From: Paenibacillus sp. MAEPY2
GTDB lineage: Bacteria; Bacillota; Bacilli; Paenibacillales; Paenibacillaceae
Direction: 5' to 3'
Assembly (NCBI RefSeq): GCF_000499205.1
Contig: NZ_AWUK01000006.1
Coordinates: forward strand, 62,001 to 126,000
DNA length: 64,000 nt
The notes under the pieces are model-generated. The model ran no database searches. It was not told the origin of the DNA and was given only the letters and a program-made list of their open reading frames with translations. Positions 36,569 through 45,874 of this stretch are shown piece by piece; the stretch's first letter is position 1, and every line of letters begins with the position of its first letter. Both the position numbers and the translations under genes were made by a program.

Positions 36569-38369
36569 GTGGTGTACCCTCCCCGTATTGTGATTCATAA
36601 ATTCGGCGATACAGTTGGGAAGAATCCATCAGATCCTCGTGTTTCCCCTGTCCAATCAGACGCCCATCGTCCAACAACAGAATCAGATCCGCAGAGGTGG
36701 TTGAACTGATCTTCTGCGTAATAATAAAAGTTGTACATGACAGCTCTTCCAGTGCATTCAACAGCCTTGCTTCTGTGGCTACATCGAGAGCACTTGTACT
36801 ATCATCCAGAATCAAAATGCTTGGACGACGAATCAATGCACGGGCAATTGAAAGCCGTTGTTTCTGCCCACCCGACAGATTGACTCCCCGCTGACCCAGC
36901 TGTGTATCGTAGCCATTCGGCAATTTCTCAATAGTCTCGTGAATCTGGGCACGCCGTGCCGCTTCCTTAATCTCTTCCAGCGTGGCGTCCTCCCGGCCCC
37001 AAGCAATGTTATCCCTTACCGATCCGGTAAAAAGAACGACCTCCTGTGGCACATAACCGATAGCTCCGCGCAGTGTGGAAATATCCAATCGTTCTGCATC
37101 ATTGCCATCGATACGCACTTCGCCTTGATCTTCGGTATAGAGCCTTGGAATGAGCTGCACCAGGGAGGATTTACCTGAACCTGTAGCCCCCATGATAGCA
37201 ATACGCTCGCCTCGTTTGGCTGAGAACGTAATATCCTCCAGCACGGTAATTTCACTGCCCGGATAGCTGAACCCTACATCTTGAAAATCAACTGCACCCT
37301 GGATAACAGGACTCCCTTTTCCTGCTTTCGCCAATTGACCTGCACTCAAGGATTCCCCTGATTGTCCTGATTGCGGTCCTACTTGTTCAGCTCTTCTTGA
37401 TCCTTGATTATGTGCTGATTCTGATACATCCTCTGTATCAAAAACTTCATTAAGCCGCTGCGCCGAAGCGCTTGCTCTGGAGAAGGTCACCAGAATCCAG
37501 GACAGTGCAGACATGGCTCCGATGGTGCGAAGCAAATAGTTAATGACAGCGACCACTTCACCCACGGTTGCACTTCCGGTGACGATATCACGCCGTCCGA
37601 ACCATAGAACGGCGATGATACAGCCATTCATCATAAGCAGCATGAATGGCATCGTTGTCTCCGTCAGGCGCAGCGCGGAGATCGTGCCTTTCATCAGCTT
37701 GCCACTATATCCGGCAAAGCGTTCAATCTCGTGGCCCATCCGGACGAAGACACGGATTAGCCGAATGCCTGTCAGATTTTCCTGGATGACTCCGTTGACG
37801 GCATCCAGTCTGCGCTGCACATTGCGGAACAGCAGCGCTGCCTTTTTGATCATCCAGATCACAAACACGAGCAGCACAGGCACCATCACAACGAGCAGCA
37901 GACCCAGCTTCGGATTCACCACCACCGCCATGATCATGCTGCCAATCACGACCAGCGGCACACGCGTCATGAAACGTAGGCTCATAAACACCGTGTCCTG
38001 CACCTGTGTGACGTCCCCGGTCAATCGGGTAATCAGCGATGATGTGGCAAAACGGTTGAACACCGCATAAGAGAACGCTTGCACTTTATCATACAGCTTC
38101 TCCCGCAGATCGTAACCGAAGCCAAGACTCGCATGTGACGCAAAAAACGAACTCGCAATACCCGCGGCAAACGCCACAACGGCACTGCCCACAAGTACCC
38201 CGCCCCATAGCCAAACCACTGACAGGTCGCCCTGCTGGATACCGTTATCAATGATTTTCGAGATCAAATAGGGTTGTGCCAATTCGACCGTCAATTCAAT
38301 CAGCATCATGACCAGTGCTGCGATGGCGGCGACTCGGTACTTCTTCAAGTAGTACAACAGCTTGATCAT
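36549..38369 (-). CDS. ABC exporter half-transporter with degenerate Walker B
   Basis: 606 residues from ATG 38369 (MIKLLYYL), GGAGG 7 nt upstream; longer in-frame starts lack such a site. Six-helix membrane domain, then a hydrophilic linker of about 40 residues unusually rich in Gln/Gly/Ser (QSGQSGESLSAGQLAKAGKG) before the ATPase domain. Walker A is GATGSGKSS and the signature is the consensus LSGGQKQRLSIARA. Walker B reads ILILDDSTSALD, with Asp in place of the catalytic Glu. This is the expected pattern for the degenerate-site partner of an asymmetric heterodimeric exporter. Co-translated with the next gene. Confidence 0.93.
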   Translation of the reverse strand: MIKLLYYLKKYRVAAIAALVMMLIELTVELAQPYLISKIIDNGIQQGDLSVVWLWGGVLVGSAVVAFAAGIASSFFASHASLGFGYDLREKLYDKVQAFSYAVFNRFATSSLITRLTGDVTQVQDTVFMSLRFMTRVPLVVIGSMIMAVVVNPKLGLLLVVMVPVLLVFVIWMIKKAALLFRNVQRRLDAVNGVIQENLTGIRLIRVFVRMGHEIERFAGYSGKLMKGTISALRLTETTMPFMLLMMNGCIIAVLWFGRRDIVTGSATVGEVVAVINYLLRTIGAMSALSWILVTFSRASASAQRLNEVFDTEDVSESAHNQGSRRAEQVGPQSGQSGESLSAGQLAKAGKGSPVIQGAVDFQDVGFSYPGSEITVLEDITFSAKRGERIAIMGATGSGKSSLVQLIPRLYTEDQGEVRIDGNDAERLDISTLRGAIGYVPQEVVLFTGSVRDNIAWGREDATLEEIKEAARRAQIHETIEKLPNGYDTQLGQRGVNLSGGQKQRLSIARALIRRPSILILDDSTSALDVATEARLLNALEELSCTTFIITQKISSTTSADLILLLDDGRLIGQGKHEDLMDSSQLYRRIYESQYGEGTPHVQSIH

Positions 38370-38583
38370 AATCATTCCTCCGGCCCGGAGCGCTTTATGT
38401 TCGTGACGATTGGGTATGTTCACGCAGCCAGCTCCGTTAGTCTCTTCTTTCAATAACTCTATGTAAAATTTCACGTATCCAATACGCTTATTATATCGCA
38501 TTTTGAACCTTCAAATCGCTAATATCTTCATTCCTTTTCTTTATTAACCTGAAATGGACGGTGAGGGAACAATCATCGGTAAC

Positions 38584-38609
38584 AAAAAAACCTGAACAGG
38601 TTGCTCAGG
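38584..38609 (-). terminator. Terminator after the 300-residue lipoprotein gene
   Basis: On the minus strand CCTGA..TCAGG (an alternative pairing is AACCTG/CAGGTT) is followed by a run of seven T. Confidence 0.65.
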
Positions 38610-38646
38610 CTTGTTAATTTTTCATACGATAGCATCAGTATCATAT

Positions 38647-39549
38647 TTATTTGCCATAGGTCTGTTCCAGCCGTTCTTCTTCATTGGTGGATAACAAAAT
38701 GTTCAGCAGCCCCATCACGTTATTCGCTTCTGTTCTGGCTTCCGTATACTTCTCGGCAAATGCAGCTTCGTCCTGTTCCGGATCTATTGCAGCCAGTTTG
38801 GCCCACGAATCGCGGGCTTTATCGTAAAGTTTCGTTAAAGTGATGTCATACGTATGCTGCGCGACAGGTGCCATGGAGTCGAACTCCGCTGCATTCTTGA
38901 AAAATTCCATCGAATCCGTAAAGGACTGACTCGTGTAATCCTTGTTCTTCATGGCATCCTCCGTGAGTAGCAGTGCCTGACGAGAGATAAATAACGTCTT
39001 CACCATGGCACGCTCCAGATTGGTTGCTTCTTCCCATGATACATAGGACACTTCTGGTGCCTGAACGGTTGTGAAAAAAGGAAAGGCATCATCGATCAAT
39101 CGTTGTGAATCGGAATGGATCGGAATGCCTGTGTTCATGTTCACTACTGCATCACTGTAGTTGGCTATATTAATATTTTTGGAGCCTTCTTCACTTACCC
39201 GGCGCACCGGATGATCCTTAATCGGAATCCGAATATAGCCAAGCTTGTCGGCGTACTTCTGCTGTAACTCTTGGAGTGTCGAGTCCAAGCCAATCTTGCC
39301 TTCATCCGATGAAGACCCTGTTGCAGCCGAATTCGAGGATGTGTCCGCAGCGTCAGCTTCATTCGTATCTGCTGACGACGTTTCAGTCGTTGATGTGTCG
39401 GCGCTATGGGTCGCTGTGGCTAAGGCACCAGCATCCTGGGCAGAATCCTTCGTTGCTGCTTCCTTTGCCCCACCACCACAGGCGGTCAGAACAGCTGCCA
39501 AGCTGAAAATGGCTGTAAACATCTTAATTCTATGGTTCCATCTCATCAT
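38647..39549 (-). CDS. Lipoprotein with low-complexity linker, function unknown
   Basis: 300 residues. Lipobox LTAC (Cys near 24), then about 65 residues dominated by Ala, Asp, Ser and Thr (TSTTETSSADTNEADAADTS), a surface stalk. The globular part begins near residue 90 (STLQELQQKYADKLGYIRIP) and is largely alpha-helical (ERAMVKTLFISRQALLLTED, FFKNAAEFDSMAPVAQHTYD). AAGGGGAAG lies 5 nt before the first ATG. No family recognised; possibly a cell-wall-facing helical sensor or scaffold. Confidence 0.82.
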   Translation of the reverse strand: MMRWNHRIKMFTAIFSLAAVLTACGGGAKEAATKDSAQDAGALATATHSADTSTTETSSADTNEADAADTSSNSAATGSSSDEGKIGLDSTLQELQQKYADKLGYIRIPIKDHPVRRVSEEGSKNINIANYSDAVVNMNTGIPIHSDSQRLIDDAFPFFTTVQAPEVSYVSWEEATNLERAMVKTLFISRQALLLTEDAMKNKDYTSQSFTDSMEFFKNAAEFDSMAPVAQHTYDITLTKLYDKARDSWAKLAAIDPEQDEAAFAEKYTEARTEANNVMGLLNILLSTNEEERLEQTYGK

Positions 39550-39766
39550 GTAATCTTCCCCTTGTCTTATGTATGTATCCGACTACGTTAACCTCTACTT
39601 TAATGCATGAACAACCTGTTTCATAAATGCCCTTTCCGATAACATGGATTATTCAGCATATAATCTGGTCTTTATTTTATCATAAGTTAAATACTGGGTG
39701 TATACGACAATATGCCTGCATCCTTATGTAACCTCACCTATTTCCTAATTTCACAGACAAATCAAA
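39550..39766. other. Intergenic stretch, nothing further recognised
   Basis: Roughly 215 bases of AT-rich DNA between the lipoprotein start and the terminator of the NERD gene; it probably carries the lipoprotein promoter, but no -35/-10 pair was assigned. Confidence 0.3.
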
Positions 39767-39804
39767 ATAAACACGGTCATCCCTGAAAGGACAACCGTGT
39801 TTAT
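39767..39804 (-). terminator. Terminator after the NERD gene
   Basis: ATAAACACGGT pairs with ACCGTGTTTAT (11 bp), with inner TCC/GGA. On the minus strand a T-rich tail follows. It lies just after the in-frame extension ending at 39837. Confidence 0.75.
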
Positions 39805-39836
39805 GTGTATCCTGTGTACTTCATTACATCCACACT

Positions 39837-39932
39837 TTATATCAAGTGATGGACCGAAACGAAGAGTACAAACCAAAACCATTGCATTCCCATTTTGTCG
39901 TGCTTGATTGATGCAGCAGGTTCGGGTACCTC
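39837..39932 (-). other. In-frame extension beyond the NERD stop encoding a membrane-helix-like tail
   Basis: Directly after the TAA of the NERD gene (39933-39935) the same frame stays open for 31 codons before a second TAA (39837-39839). The encoded tail has a Pro/Glu/Ala linker (EVPEPAASIKHDK) and then MGMQWFWFVLFVSVHHLI, a plausible membrane segment. There is no ribosome site to start it independently. It looks like the original C-terminus cut off by a nonsense change, or a read-through product. Confidence 0.6.
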
Positions 39933-40664
39933 TTATTTGATGCCTTTGGCCTTTTCCATGTGCTCAGCCCGGATTTGGGGATCCGTGGAATTAACTGCGG
40001 ACAACAAGTTGTAGATCGCCTGAATATCCTGCTCTTTATATAACGTTTCGGGGACCTCTGTCTCAAGCCGTTCCGTTTTGCGCAGGATGGTCTCCACCAA
40101 TTCATGATCATAGATAATCAGTTCATCCGAATTGACGTAACGCACAGCAGGATCAACGCTGATCCGACAGCGATTGGTGAAAGTCACCATCGAGACGAGA
40201 CGAACTCGTTTATAATCACCGAGGTGTGCCTGAATGGCCTCTACATGCCCCCGGTGCTGCATTAGTGGGTTATACATCTTGATTCGGCTACTGCTGACGG
40301 TCCAGTTGGCCTCTCTTCGGCCGCCGCGGATCTCACCCGTTGTCAGGTTTCGTGTCTCAATTACAAAGATTCCCCGGGGACCAATGACGACATGATCAAT
40401 GGATGAATAACCCGATCGGGACTTGGTATTGGAAACGAGTAAGTCATTGAGAACTTTGTAATCACCCGGAAGGCCATGCAGCTGCTGGGCAGTGGTAGGT
40501 TCCTCTGGCTGACGGGTCCAATTTCCATCGGATTTTGCTTTGCGTCGACTGCGGACCATACGTGTAGGAATAGGAGCCGTTGAGGGCAAAGATGAAGCGG
40601 AAGCTGTGATCTGGTTCGCGAGCTCTGGCTGTGACTTGAACAGAGACAGGATTTTTTTGAACAT
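39933..40664 (-). CDS. NERD (nuclease-related) domain protein
   Basis: 243 residues from ATG 40664 (MFKKILSLFK), with GGAG 7 nt upstream. A basic, Ser/Pro-rich N-terminal region (about 15-65, with RSRRKAKSDGNW) precedes the NERD core: GDYKVLNDLLVSNTKSRSGYSSIDHVVIGPRGIFVIETRN, where Asp and the Glu-x-Thr correspond to the nuclease-like acidic residues (Glu-x-Lys in active nucleases, here Thr). The last ~90 residues are helical and charged. The frame appears to continue past the stop into a membrane-like tail. Whether it has nuclease activity is doubtful given the altered motif. Confidence 0.87.
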   Translation of the reverse strand: MFKKILSLFKSQPELANQITASASSLPSTAPIPTRMVRSRRKAKSDGNWTRQPEEPTTAQQLHGLPGDYKVLNDLLVSNTKSRSGYSSIDHVVIGPRGIFVIETRNLTTGEIRGGRREANWTVSSSRIKMYNPLMQHRGHVEAIQAHLGDYKRVRLVSMVTFTNRCRISVDPAVRYVNSDELIIYDHELVETILRKTERLETEVPETLYKEQDIQAIYNLLSAVNSTDPQIRAEHMEKAKGIK

Positions 40665-40854
40665 GGGCAAGCTCCGTTCTATGTAGTGTGGGTTTCGCAC
40701 ATCCATTATGTATACTTCTATTACTTATGTCGGATAAAGAGGGGCAAAAATAAAGGGAAGAGGACCAAAAATACACGACTTAACCTAAAGTATATACGAT
40801 TCTTTAACCAATACTGTGACTTTAGACGCATATGAGAAGGGGGATTTTTAAAAA

Positions 40855-40894
40855 ACAGCGCATTCCTTTCTATTGAAGAAAAAGAACGCGCTGT
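40855..40894 (-). terminator. Terminator after the hydroxyisobutyrate-dehydrogenase-like gene
   Basis: ACAGCGC pairs with GCGCTGT, with an A/T-rich inner stem; a T-run follows on the minus strand. Confidence 0.75.
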
Positions 40895-40910
40895 GGTCTG
40901 GTTGTGGCGA

Positions 40911-41804
40911 TTAAGCCTGTAAATAGTATGTGTAAAGCACCTGTGTACCCTTCTCATCTAGACCGTTCCTTGAGATTTCCTGATACAAAGATTCGGCCAG
41001 TGCCAGTCCTGGCGTCTTCATGCCCATAGCTTTGGCGGATTCAAGAGCGATACCCATGTCTTTGATAAAATGTTTCACATAGAATCCGGGCTCATAATCG
41101 CCTGCGATCATGCGCGGACCGAGATTGCTAAGCGACCAGCTTCCGGCTGCACCGGTAGCAATGCTCTTCAGCACACTCTCCGCGTCCAGGCCGGATGTCT
41201 TGGCATAGGCAAGCGCCTCGCATACACCCATCATGCCTGAAGCAATGGCGATCTGGTTGCACATTTTGGTATGCTGTCCTGCTCCCGCCTTGCCTTGCAG
41301 CACAATATTGGTGCCCATCTGCTCGAACAACGGACGAACTGCTTCGAAAGCCTCCGAACTACCGCCCACCATGATGGACAGCTTGCCATCCCGTGCTCCA
41401 ATATCCCCACCGGAAACCGGTGCATCCAATGCATGCAGTCCTTTGGCTTCAGCGGCTTCATAGATTCGTGCAGCCAGCAGCGGACTGGATGTAGTCATAT
41501 CAATCAGGTACGAGCCTGGTTTGGCGTTCGCCACGAGACCATTCTCACCGAGATAAATCTCCTCGACATCCTTCGGATACCCCACCATTGTGATGATGAC
41601 ATCACACTCTGCTGCGAGTTTGCCTGGGGTGTCATGCCATACAGCTCCATCCTTCACGAGCGCTTCCGCTTTGGCGGCCGTGCGCGTATAGACATGAAGC
41701 GGGTAGCCTGCCTGCTGGATGTGACCTGCCATGCTTTTGCCCATCACGCCTGTACCGATAAAGCCAACTTTCGTCTCTGCAGGTGCCTTTGTCGTATTGG
41801 TCAT
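40911..41804 (-). CDS. 3-hydroxyisobutyrate dehydrogenase-family oxidoreductase (YkwC/GarR-like)
   Basis: 297 residues. N-terminal NAD(P) motif VGFIGTGVMGKSMAGHI (about 13-29), then the substrate motif DAPVSGGDIGARDGKLSIMVGG and the catalytic Lys in GAGQHTKMCNQIA (near 178). These mark the beta-hydroxyacid dehydrogenase family, which reduces 2-hydroxy-3-oxopropionate or oxidises 3-hydroxyisobutyrate-like acids. AAGGAGGAG lies 7 nt before the ATG. Single gene, divergent from the germination operon. Substrate not determined. Confidence 0.92.
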   Translation of the reverse strand: MTNTTKAPAETKVGFIGTGVMGKSMAGHIQQAGYPLHVYTRTAAKAEALVKDGAVWHDTPGKLAAECDVIITMVGYPKDVEEIYLGENGLVANAKPGSYLIDMTTSSPLLAARIYEAAEAKGLHALDAPVSGGDIGARDGKLSIMVGGSSEAFEAVRPLFEQMGTNIVLQGKAGAGQHTKMCNQIAIASGMMGVCEALAYAKTSGLDAESVLKSIATGAAGSWSLSNLGPRMIAGDYEPGFYVKHFIKDMGIALESAKAMGMKTPGLALAESLYQEISRNGLDEKGTQVLYTYYLQA

Positions 41805-42001
41805 CGTAGGTCTCCTCCTTATTTCTCTCTGCTTCAGTTGGAACTTGTCTTCTAAACTTGCTATATCTGTATGTTAATGCTTTCGCGCGCGGCCGTCTAT
41901 CTGTTTCCGCATTTCTGGTCCAAAAACAATGAAACAGGAATCGAAATCCCATATGTTGTACAACCTAACGGAAACTTCCTTGAACGGAAAGGAGGATTCC
42001 C

Positions 42002-43135
42002 ATGAGCCGTGAAAAGGGAGAAATCACGATATGGCTGTCCTTTTCCATTATTTTGTTAAGCGCAGGACTTGTATGCCATGTTCTATCCATTCCGGCGATT
42101 CTGGATTATGCAGGCAGAGATGGATGGCTATCGGTCGTGGCTGCTGCCCCTTTCTTTTTGTTGTTTCTATGTATGATGTTCGTGATCATCCGGCGGGTAC
42201 GCGGACAGCGTTTGACGGACTGGATTACGCGGGAATTTGGTGCAATTCCTTCATGGATTTTCCGCATTACTGCCTCAATTTTGCTGCTTTCACTTGGCTC
42301 ACATACCCTATATGAAACAACGAACTGGACGGTATCCACCTACCTGCAATTCACCCCACCTTACGTGCTCGCAGGCGGCGGTGCACTGGTTGCTGCTTGG
42401 GCGGCTGCCAAAGGCATACGTTCCATTGCCATGACCTCCAGCCTTTTGCTTCCCTTCGTGATCCTGCTTGGATACTTCGTGATGTCAGCCAACATGAAAT
42501 ATAAAGACTATGGACAGCTGTTCCCGATTATGGAATATGGTACCGGTCCTGTCCTGAGAGGCATGATCTATTCGCTTGCCGGACTGATGGAAATCTGGAT
42601 TTTGATGCTGTTTCAACATGATATCAAAAGCAAAATTCGCTGGTGGCATCTTCTGCTGCTCGGGCTATTCATGCTCACTATGGCCATTGGCCCAACGCTG
42701 GGAGCCATCGTTGAGTTTGGCCCAGAGGAAGCCGCGAAACAACGAAATACCCCTTATGAGCAATGGAAGCTGGTGAATATCGGGAAATTGCTTCAGCACG
42801 TGGATTTCCTATCCATATACCAATGGCTGAGCGGTTCTTTTGCCAGAGTGGCCATCTCCATTTATCTTATTGTGGATCTGCTCAATTTTCGCAGACCGAA
42901 GAAACGGTACATTGCTGTTCTCATCGTCACTTTCATCATGTGCTCCATAGCGGTCCAGTGGTGGAGAATTGATTATGTCGACTATTATGTAAACCATATC
43001 CAATTTCCCGTCATGCTGGCTTATGTATCTGTCGTCACCACCCTGTTGACCCTAGCCGCACTTATTCACAAAAAAGACAAGGAGGCTCCTGCTCATGCCG
43101 CTCAAAACCACACCAAAGAGCCCTCATCGGACTGA
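42002..43135 (+). CDS. Spore germination receptor B subunit (GerAB family permease)
   Basis: 377-residue integral membrane protein with about ten helices, related to amino-acid permeases (GerAB/ArcD/ProY). The N-terminal EITIWLSFSIILLSAGLVCH and the DYAGRDGWLSVVAAAPF segment are typical. It sits in the spore inner membrane and contributes to nutrient germinant recognition. AAAGGAGG lies 6 nt upstream of the ATG. It is first in the operon and overlaps the A-subunit gene by 41 nt. The order B-A-C differs from the classical A-B-C. Confidence 0.93.
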   Translation: MSREKGEITIWLSFSIILLSAGLVCHVLSIPAILDYAGRDGWLSVVAAAPFFLLFLCMMFVIIRRVRGQRLTDWITREFGAIPSWIFRITASILLLSLGSHTLYETTNWTVSTYLQFTPPYVLAGGGALVAAWAAAKGIRSIAMTSSLLLPFVILLGYFVMSANMKYKDYGQLFPIMEYGTGPVLRGMIYSLAGLMEIWILMLFQHDIKSKIRWWHLLLLGLFMLTMAIGPTLGAIVEFGPEEAAKQRNTPYEQWKLVNIGKLLQHVDFLSIYQWLSGSFARVAISIYLIVDLLNFRRPKKRYIAVLIVTFIMCSIAVQWWRIDYVDYYVNHIQFPVMLAYVSVVTTLLTLAALIHKKDKEAPAHAAQNHTKEPSSD

Positions 43136-44597
43136 ACCATTCCGGATCAATCAGCATAATCTTACGACTTTTTTTGCCGGATCGGACGACGTCATTATTA
43201 GCAGACACATGATGGGGGAGTCTCCCACACAGATTATCATCGTGTATTGCAGTGGTATGGTGGACAGCAAGTCCATCTACGATATTATTCTTCCCGAATT
43301 GGCCCGCACTTACGAGATTACTCAGTTCGTTCGTACATCGGATATCGAGAAGTCCATCTCCCTTCAATGGACCCGGATGGATTTACAGGACCCCGCATTG
43401 GGTACGGACCTCATGTCCCTGCGGGTATTTGAAGGTCATCTGCTCATTTGCATCCCTTCACTTCAATCGATGTGGAGCATGGATATATCCAACATTCCTA
43501 CCCGTTCGCCGGATGAATCGACTACCGAGGTATCGATCCGCGGAGCCCGGGATGGCTTTATCGAACGCCTGTCCGTTAATATCGCTTTAATTCGTACACG
43601 GCTGCGCACAGCCGAACTGGCCTGTAACATCGAATTGATGGGTTCGCGTTCCGTGACCAAGGTAGCCCTGATGTATATCAAAAATATTGCCAATCCCGAG
43701 CTGATCGATGATGTCAAGGATCGGCTGCGCAAAATCGACACGGAACGAGTCATGACCGCGAATGAACTGGAGGAATTATTGTCTCCTTCCAAAATCACGT
43801 TGTTTCCGGTCACCCATTACACAGGCAGACCCGATTTTGCAGCGGAATGTCTTCTGAACGGCCGCTTCATCCTCATCGTGGATGGCAATCCCAGCGCCAT
43901 CATCGGCCCGGTGAATCTGTTTCTCCTTCTCAAATCACCCGAGGATGCCAGTTTTCCGTTCCTTCCGGTGAATGTCGGCCGCATGCTGCGCTTTATCGGG
44001 CTATTGGTGACCATATTCCTGCCCGGCTTCTATATTGCGCTGACTTCATTTCATATGGATCAGCTGCCTTTTCCGCTGGTGGCCACGATCTCGGTTGGTC
44101 GAATGGGCCTGCCCATGGAGTCCGGTGTAGAGATGTTTCTCATTATGCTTCTCATGGAGCTGTTCCGGGAAGCAGGGGTAAGGCTACCGAGCGCCATCGG
44201 TCAAACGCTGACCGTTGTTGGCGGATTGATTATCGGGGATTCAGCCATCCGTGCAGGGATGGTTTCCCCGCTCATGATTGTCGTCATTGCCGTAACCGTG
44301 GTGGCCGGGGCAACTATTGTGAATCAGGTCATGACCAGTTCTGTTCTGATTCTGCGCTTTTTCTGTTTTATACTGGGGGCATCCCTCGGCATATACGGGT
44401 TCATTCTGTCCATCATCCTGTTCCTGATCTACCTGACCGATCTGAAATCGTTCGGCATTCCTTATCTGACGCCGCTAAGTCCGCTTAACTTCAAACAGGC
44501 TGTGGCCTCCTTATTCAAGCTGCCGAAGGGATGGCTGAAACGCAGACCCGTCTACCTGGAAACGCAGAATCCGCGCAAGGAAGGGAATGATCAATGA
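43095..44597 (+). CDS. Spore germination receptor A subunit (GerA family)
   Basis: 500 residues. N-terminal soluble domain (about 1-280) including VDSKSIYDIILPEL and ELMGSRSVTKVALMYIKNIANP; the C-terminal part has about five membrane helices with the family stretch EAGVRLPSAIGQTLTVVGGL and SAIRAGMVSPLMIVVIAVT. It forms part of the receptor that senses nutrients and triggers release of spore ions. The ATG at 43095 has AAGGAGG 9 nt upstream. The stop overlaps the C-subunit ATG by 4 nt. Confidence 0.95.
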   Translation: MPLKTTPKSPHRTEPFRINQHNLTTFFAGSDDVIISRHMMGESPTQIIIVYCSGMVDSKSIYDIILPELARTYEITQFVRTSDIEKSISLQWTRMDLQDPALGTDLMSLRVFEGHLLICIPSLQSMWSMDISNIPTRSPDESTTEVSIRGARDGFIERLSVNIALIRTRLRTAELACNIELMGSRSVTKVALMYIKNIANPELIDDVKDRLRKIDTERVMTANELEELLSPSKITLFPVTHYTGRPDFAAECLLNGRFILIVDGNPSAIIGPVNLFLLLKSPEDASFPFLPVNVGRMLRFIGLLVTIFLPGFYIALTSFHMDQLPFPLVATISVGRMGLPMESGVEMFLIMLLMELFREAGVRLPSAIGQTLTVVGGLIIGDSAIRAGMVSPLMIVVIAVTVVAGATIVNQVMTSSVLILRFFCFILGASLGIYGFILSIILFLIYLTDLKSFGIPYLTPLSPLNFKQAVASLFKLPKGWLKRRPVYLETQNPRKEGNDQ

Positions 44598-45757
44598 AGC
44601 GGCCGATACAACGATGGTTGCTAGGGCTGCTAAGTCTCTCTCTTTGTTTCGTGACCAGCGGATGTTGGAGTGCATACGAGATTCAACAGGTGGACTATGC
44701 CAAAGCGATTGGGATCGATTATAAGGACGGAATGTACCACATGTATGTTCAGAGCATGGACTTTGCCAGTGTAGCCAAAAGCGAAAGTTCAGCCAAAACG
44801 GCGGAATCCCCGCCGGTATGGGTTGGACATGCATCGGGAAAAACATTGAATCTGGCTGTAAACGAGCTGTTCCGAAGTTCCCAGCTTCATATCGCCTGGG
44901 GGCATGTGACCGCCATTGTTATGGCCGAAAGTATCCTGACAAGCAAGCATATCAAGGAAGTATTCGACATGCTTGGACGTTTCCCGGAATCACGGTACAC
45001 AACCTGGGTGTACGGCACTCGCGATCCGTTGGAGAATATTCTGAGTGCCACGTCAATCTTCAATATGTCGCCGCTGGACAGCATTCTGCATAACCCTCTT
45101 CCCTCATTTCTGGAAGAATCTCTGTTTCCTCCGGTGCTCAGTTTCAAACTCATTGCTACACATAACGATGCATCCACGACAACCTATCTGCCTTGCATCG
45201 CCATGAACAAGGAGCATTGGTCGCAGAACAAAAAAAATCATGAACTGTTTATCATTGACGGCGCTTTTTTTGAGAAAACCGGGGATGACTTTGAATATTT
45301 GCCCCATAACAAGCTCTCTGGTTACCACTGGCTGCTTAAAGATATGCGGCGTGCGCCATTGATTATTGAAAATGAAGGGACCATTTACGGTGTGCTCAGT
45401 GTCGGCTTGCCCAACATCAAGATTGTCCCTGTTGTTCGTGGAAATGAGGTTCGCTTCAACATTGACGCCAAGTACCTGACCGCCTTGTATGAATATCTCA
45501 CCCCTATTTCCTATGATGACATGGTTCAATTTAGCGAGAAAACGTTACGGGATCAAATCTTGCAAACATATCGCGCAGGTCTGCAAAAAGGGGTTGATAT
45601 CTATGGACTTCAGGAGAAGCTTTATCGCAAAAATCCGAGCCTGTGGCGTAAGTTATCCAATGATGGCTCCAAGATGATCCTCACGGAAGATTCCATTCAG
45701 AAGCTGAACATTCATATTACGATTCCATATACGGGTAAATTCCGTAGGAAGGTGTAA
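44594..45757 (+). CDS. Spore germination receptor C subunit (GerC lipoprotein)
   Basis: 387-residue lipoprotein. Lipobox VTSGCWS (Cys24), followed by GerC-family features AYEIQQVDYAKAIGIDYKDG, the central NVLDS-like NMSPLDSILHN and the C-terminal three-domain fold ending in a basic tail. It is diacylglyceryl-anchored in the outer leaflet of the spore inner membrane. Its ATG overlaps the GerA stop (ATGA). A terminator follows. Confidence 0.94.
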   Translation: MKRPIQRWLLGLLSLSLCFVTSGCWSAYEIQQVDYAKAIGIDYKDGMYHMYVQSMDFASVAKSESSAKTAESPPVWVGHASGKTLNLAVNELFRSSQLHIAWGHVTAIVMAESILTSKHIKEVFDMLGRFPESRYTTWVYGTRDPLENILSATSIFNMSPLDSILHNPLPSFLEESLFPPVLSFKLIATHNDASTTTYLPCIAMNKEHWSQNKKNHELFIIDGAFFEKTGDDFEYLPHNKLSGYHWLLKDMRRAPLIIENEGTIYGVLSVGLPNIKIVPVVRGNEVRFNIDAKYLTALYEYLTPISYDDMVQFSEKTLRDQILQTYRAGLQKGVDIYGLQEKLYRKNPSLWRKLSNDGSKMILTEDSIQKLNIHITIPYTGKFRRKV

Positions 45758-45764
45758 TATAGCA

Positions 45765-45800
45765 AATCCCCTGCCAGATCGAACGGCGAGGGGATTGTTT
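45765..45800 (+). terminator. Terminator of the germination operon
   Basis: AATCCCCT pairs with AGGGGATT around a loop that includes CC/GG, followed by GTTTGG. Confidence 0.75.
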
Positions 45801-45874
45801 GGTTGATGATGCGATTATTTTGCACACGGGGATTCATGGATTCGTTTCATAGCATTCATTCGATTCGATTCCTT

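Noticed and set aside
41805..42001. Possible sigma-G promoter upstream of the germination operon
   Set aside because: Only a TGAAAC and a CATATGT can be found and their spacing is too short for a sigma-G promoter.
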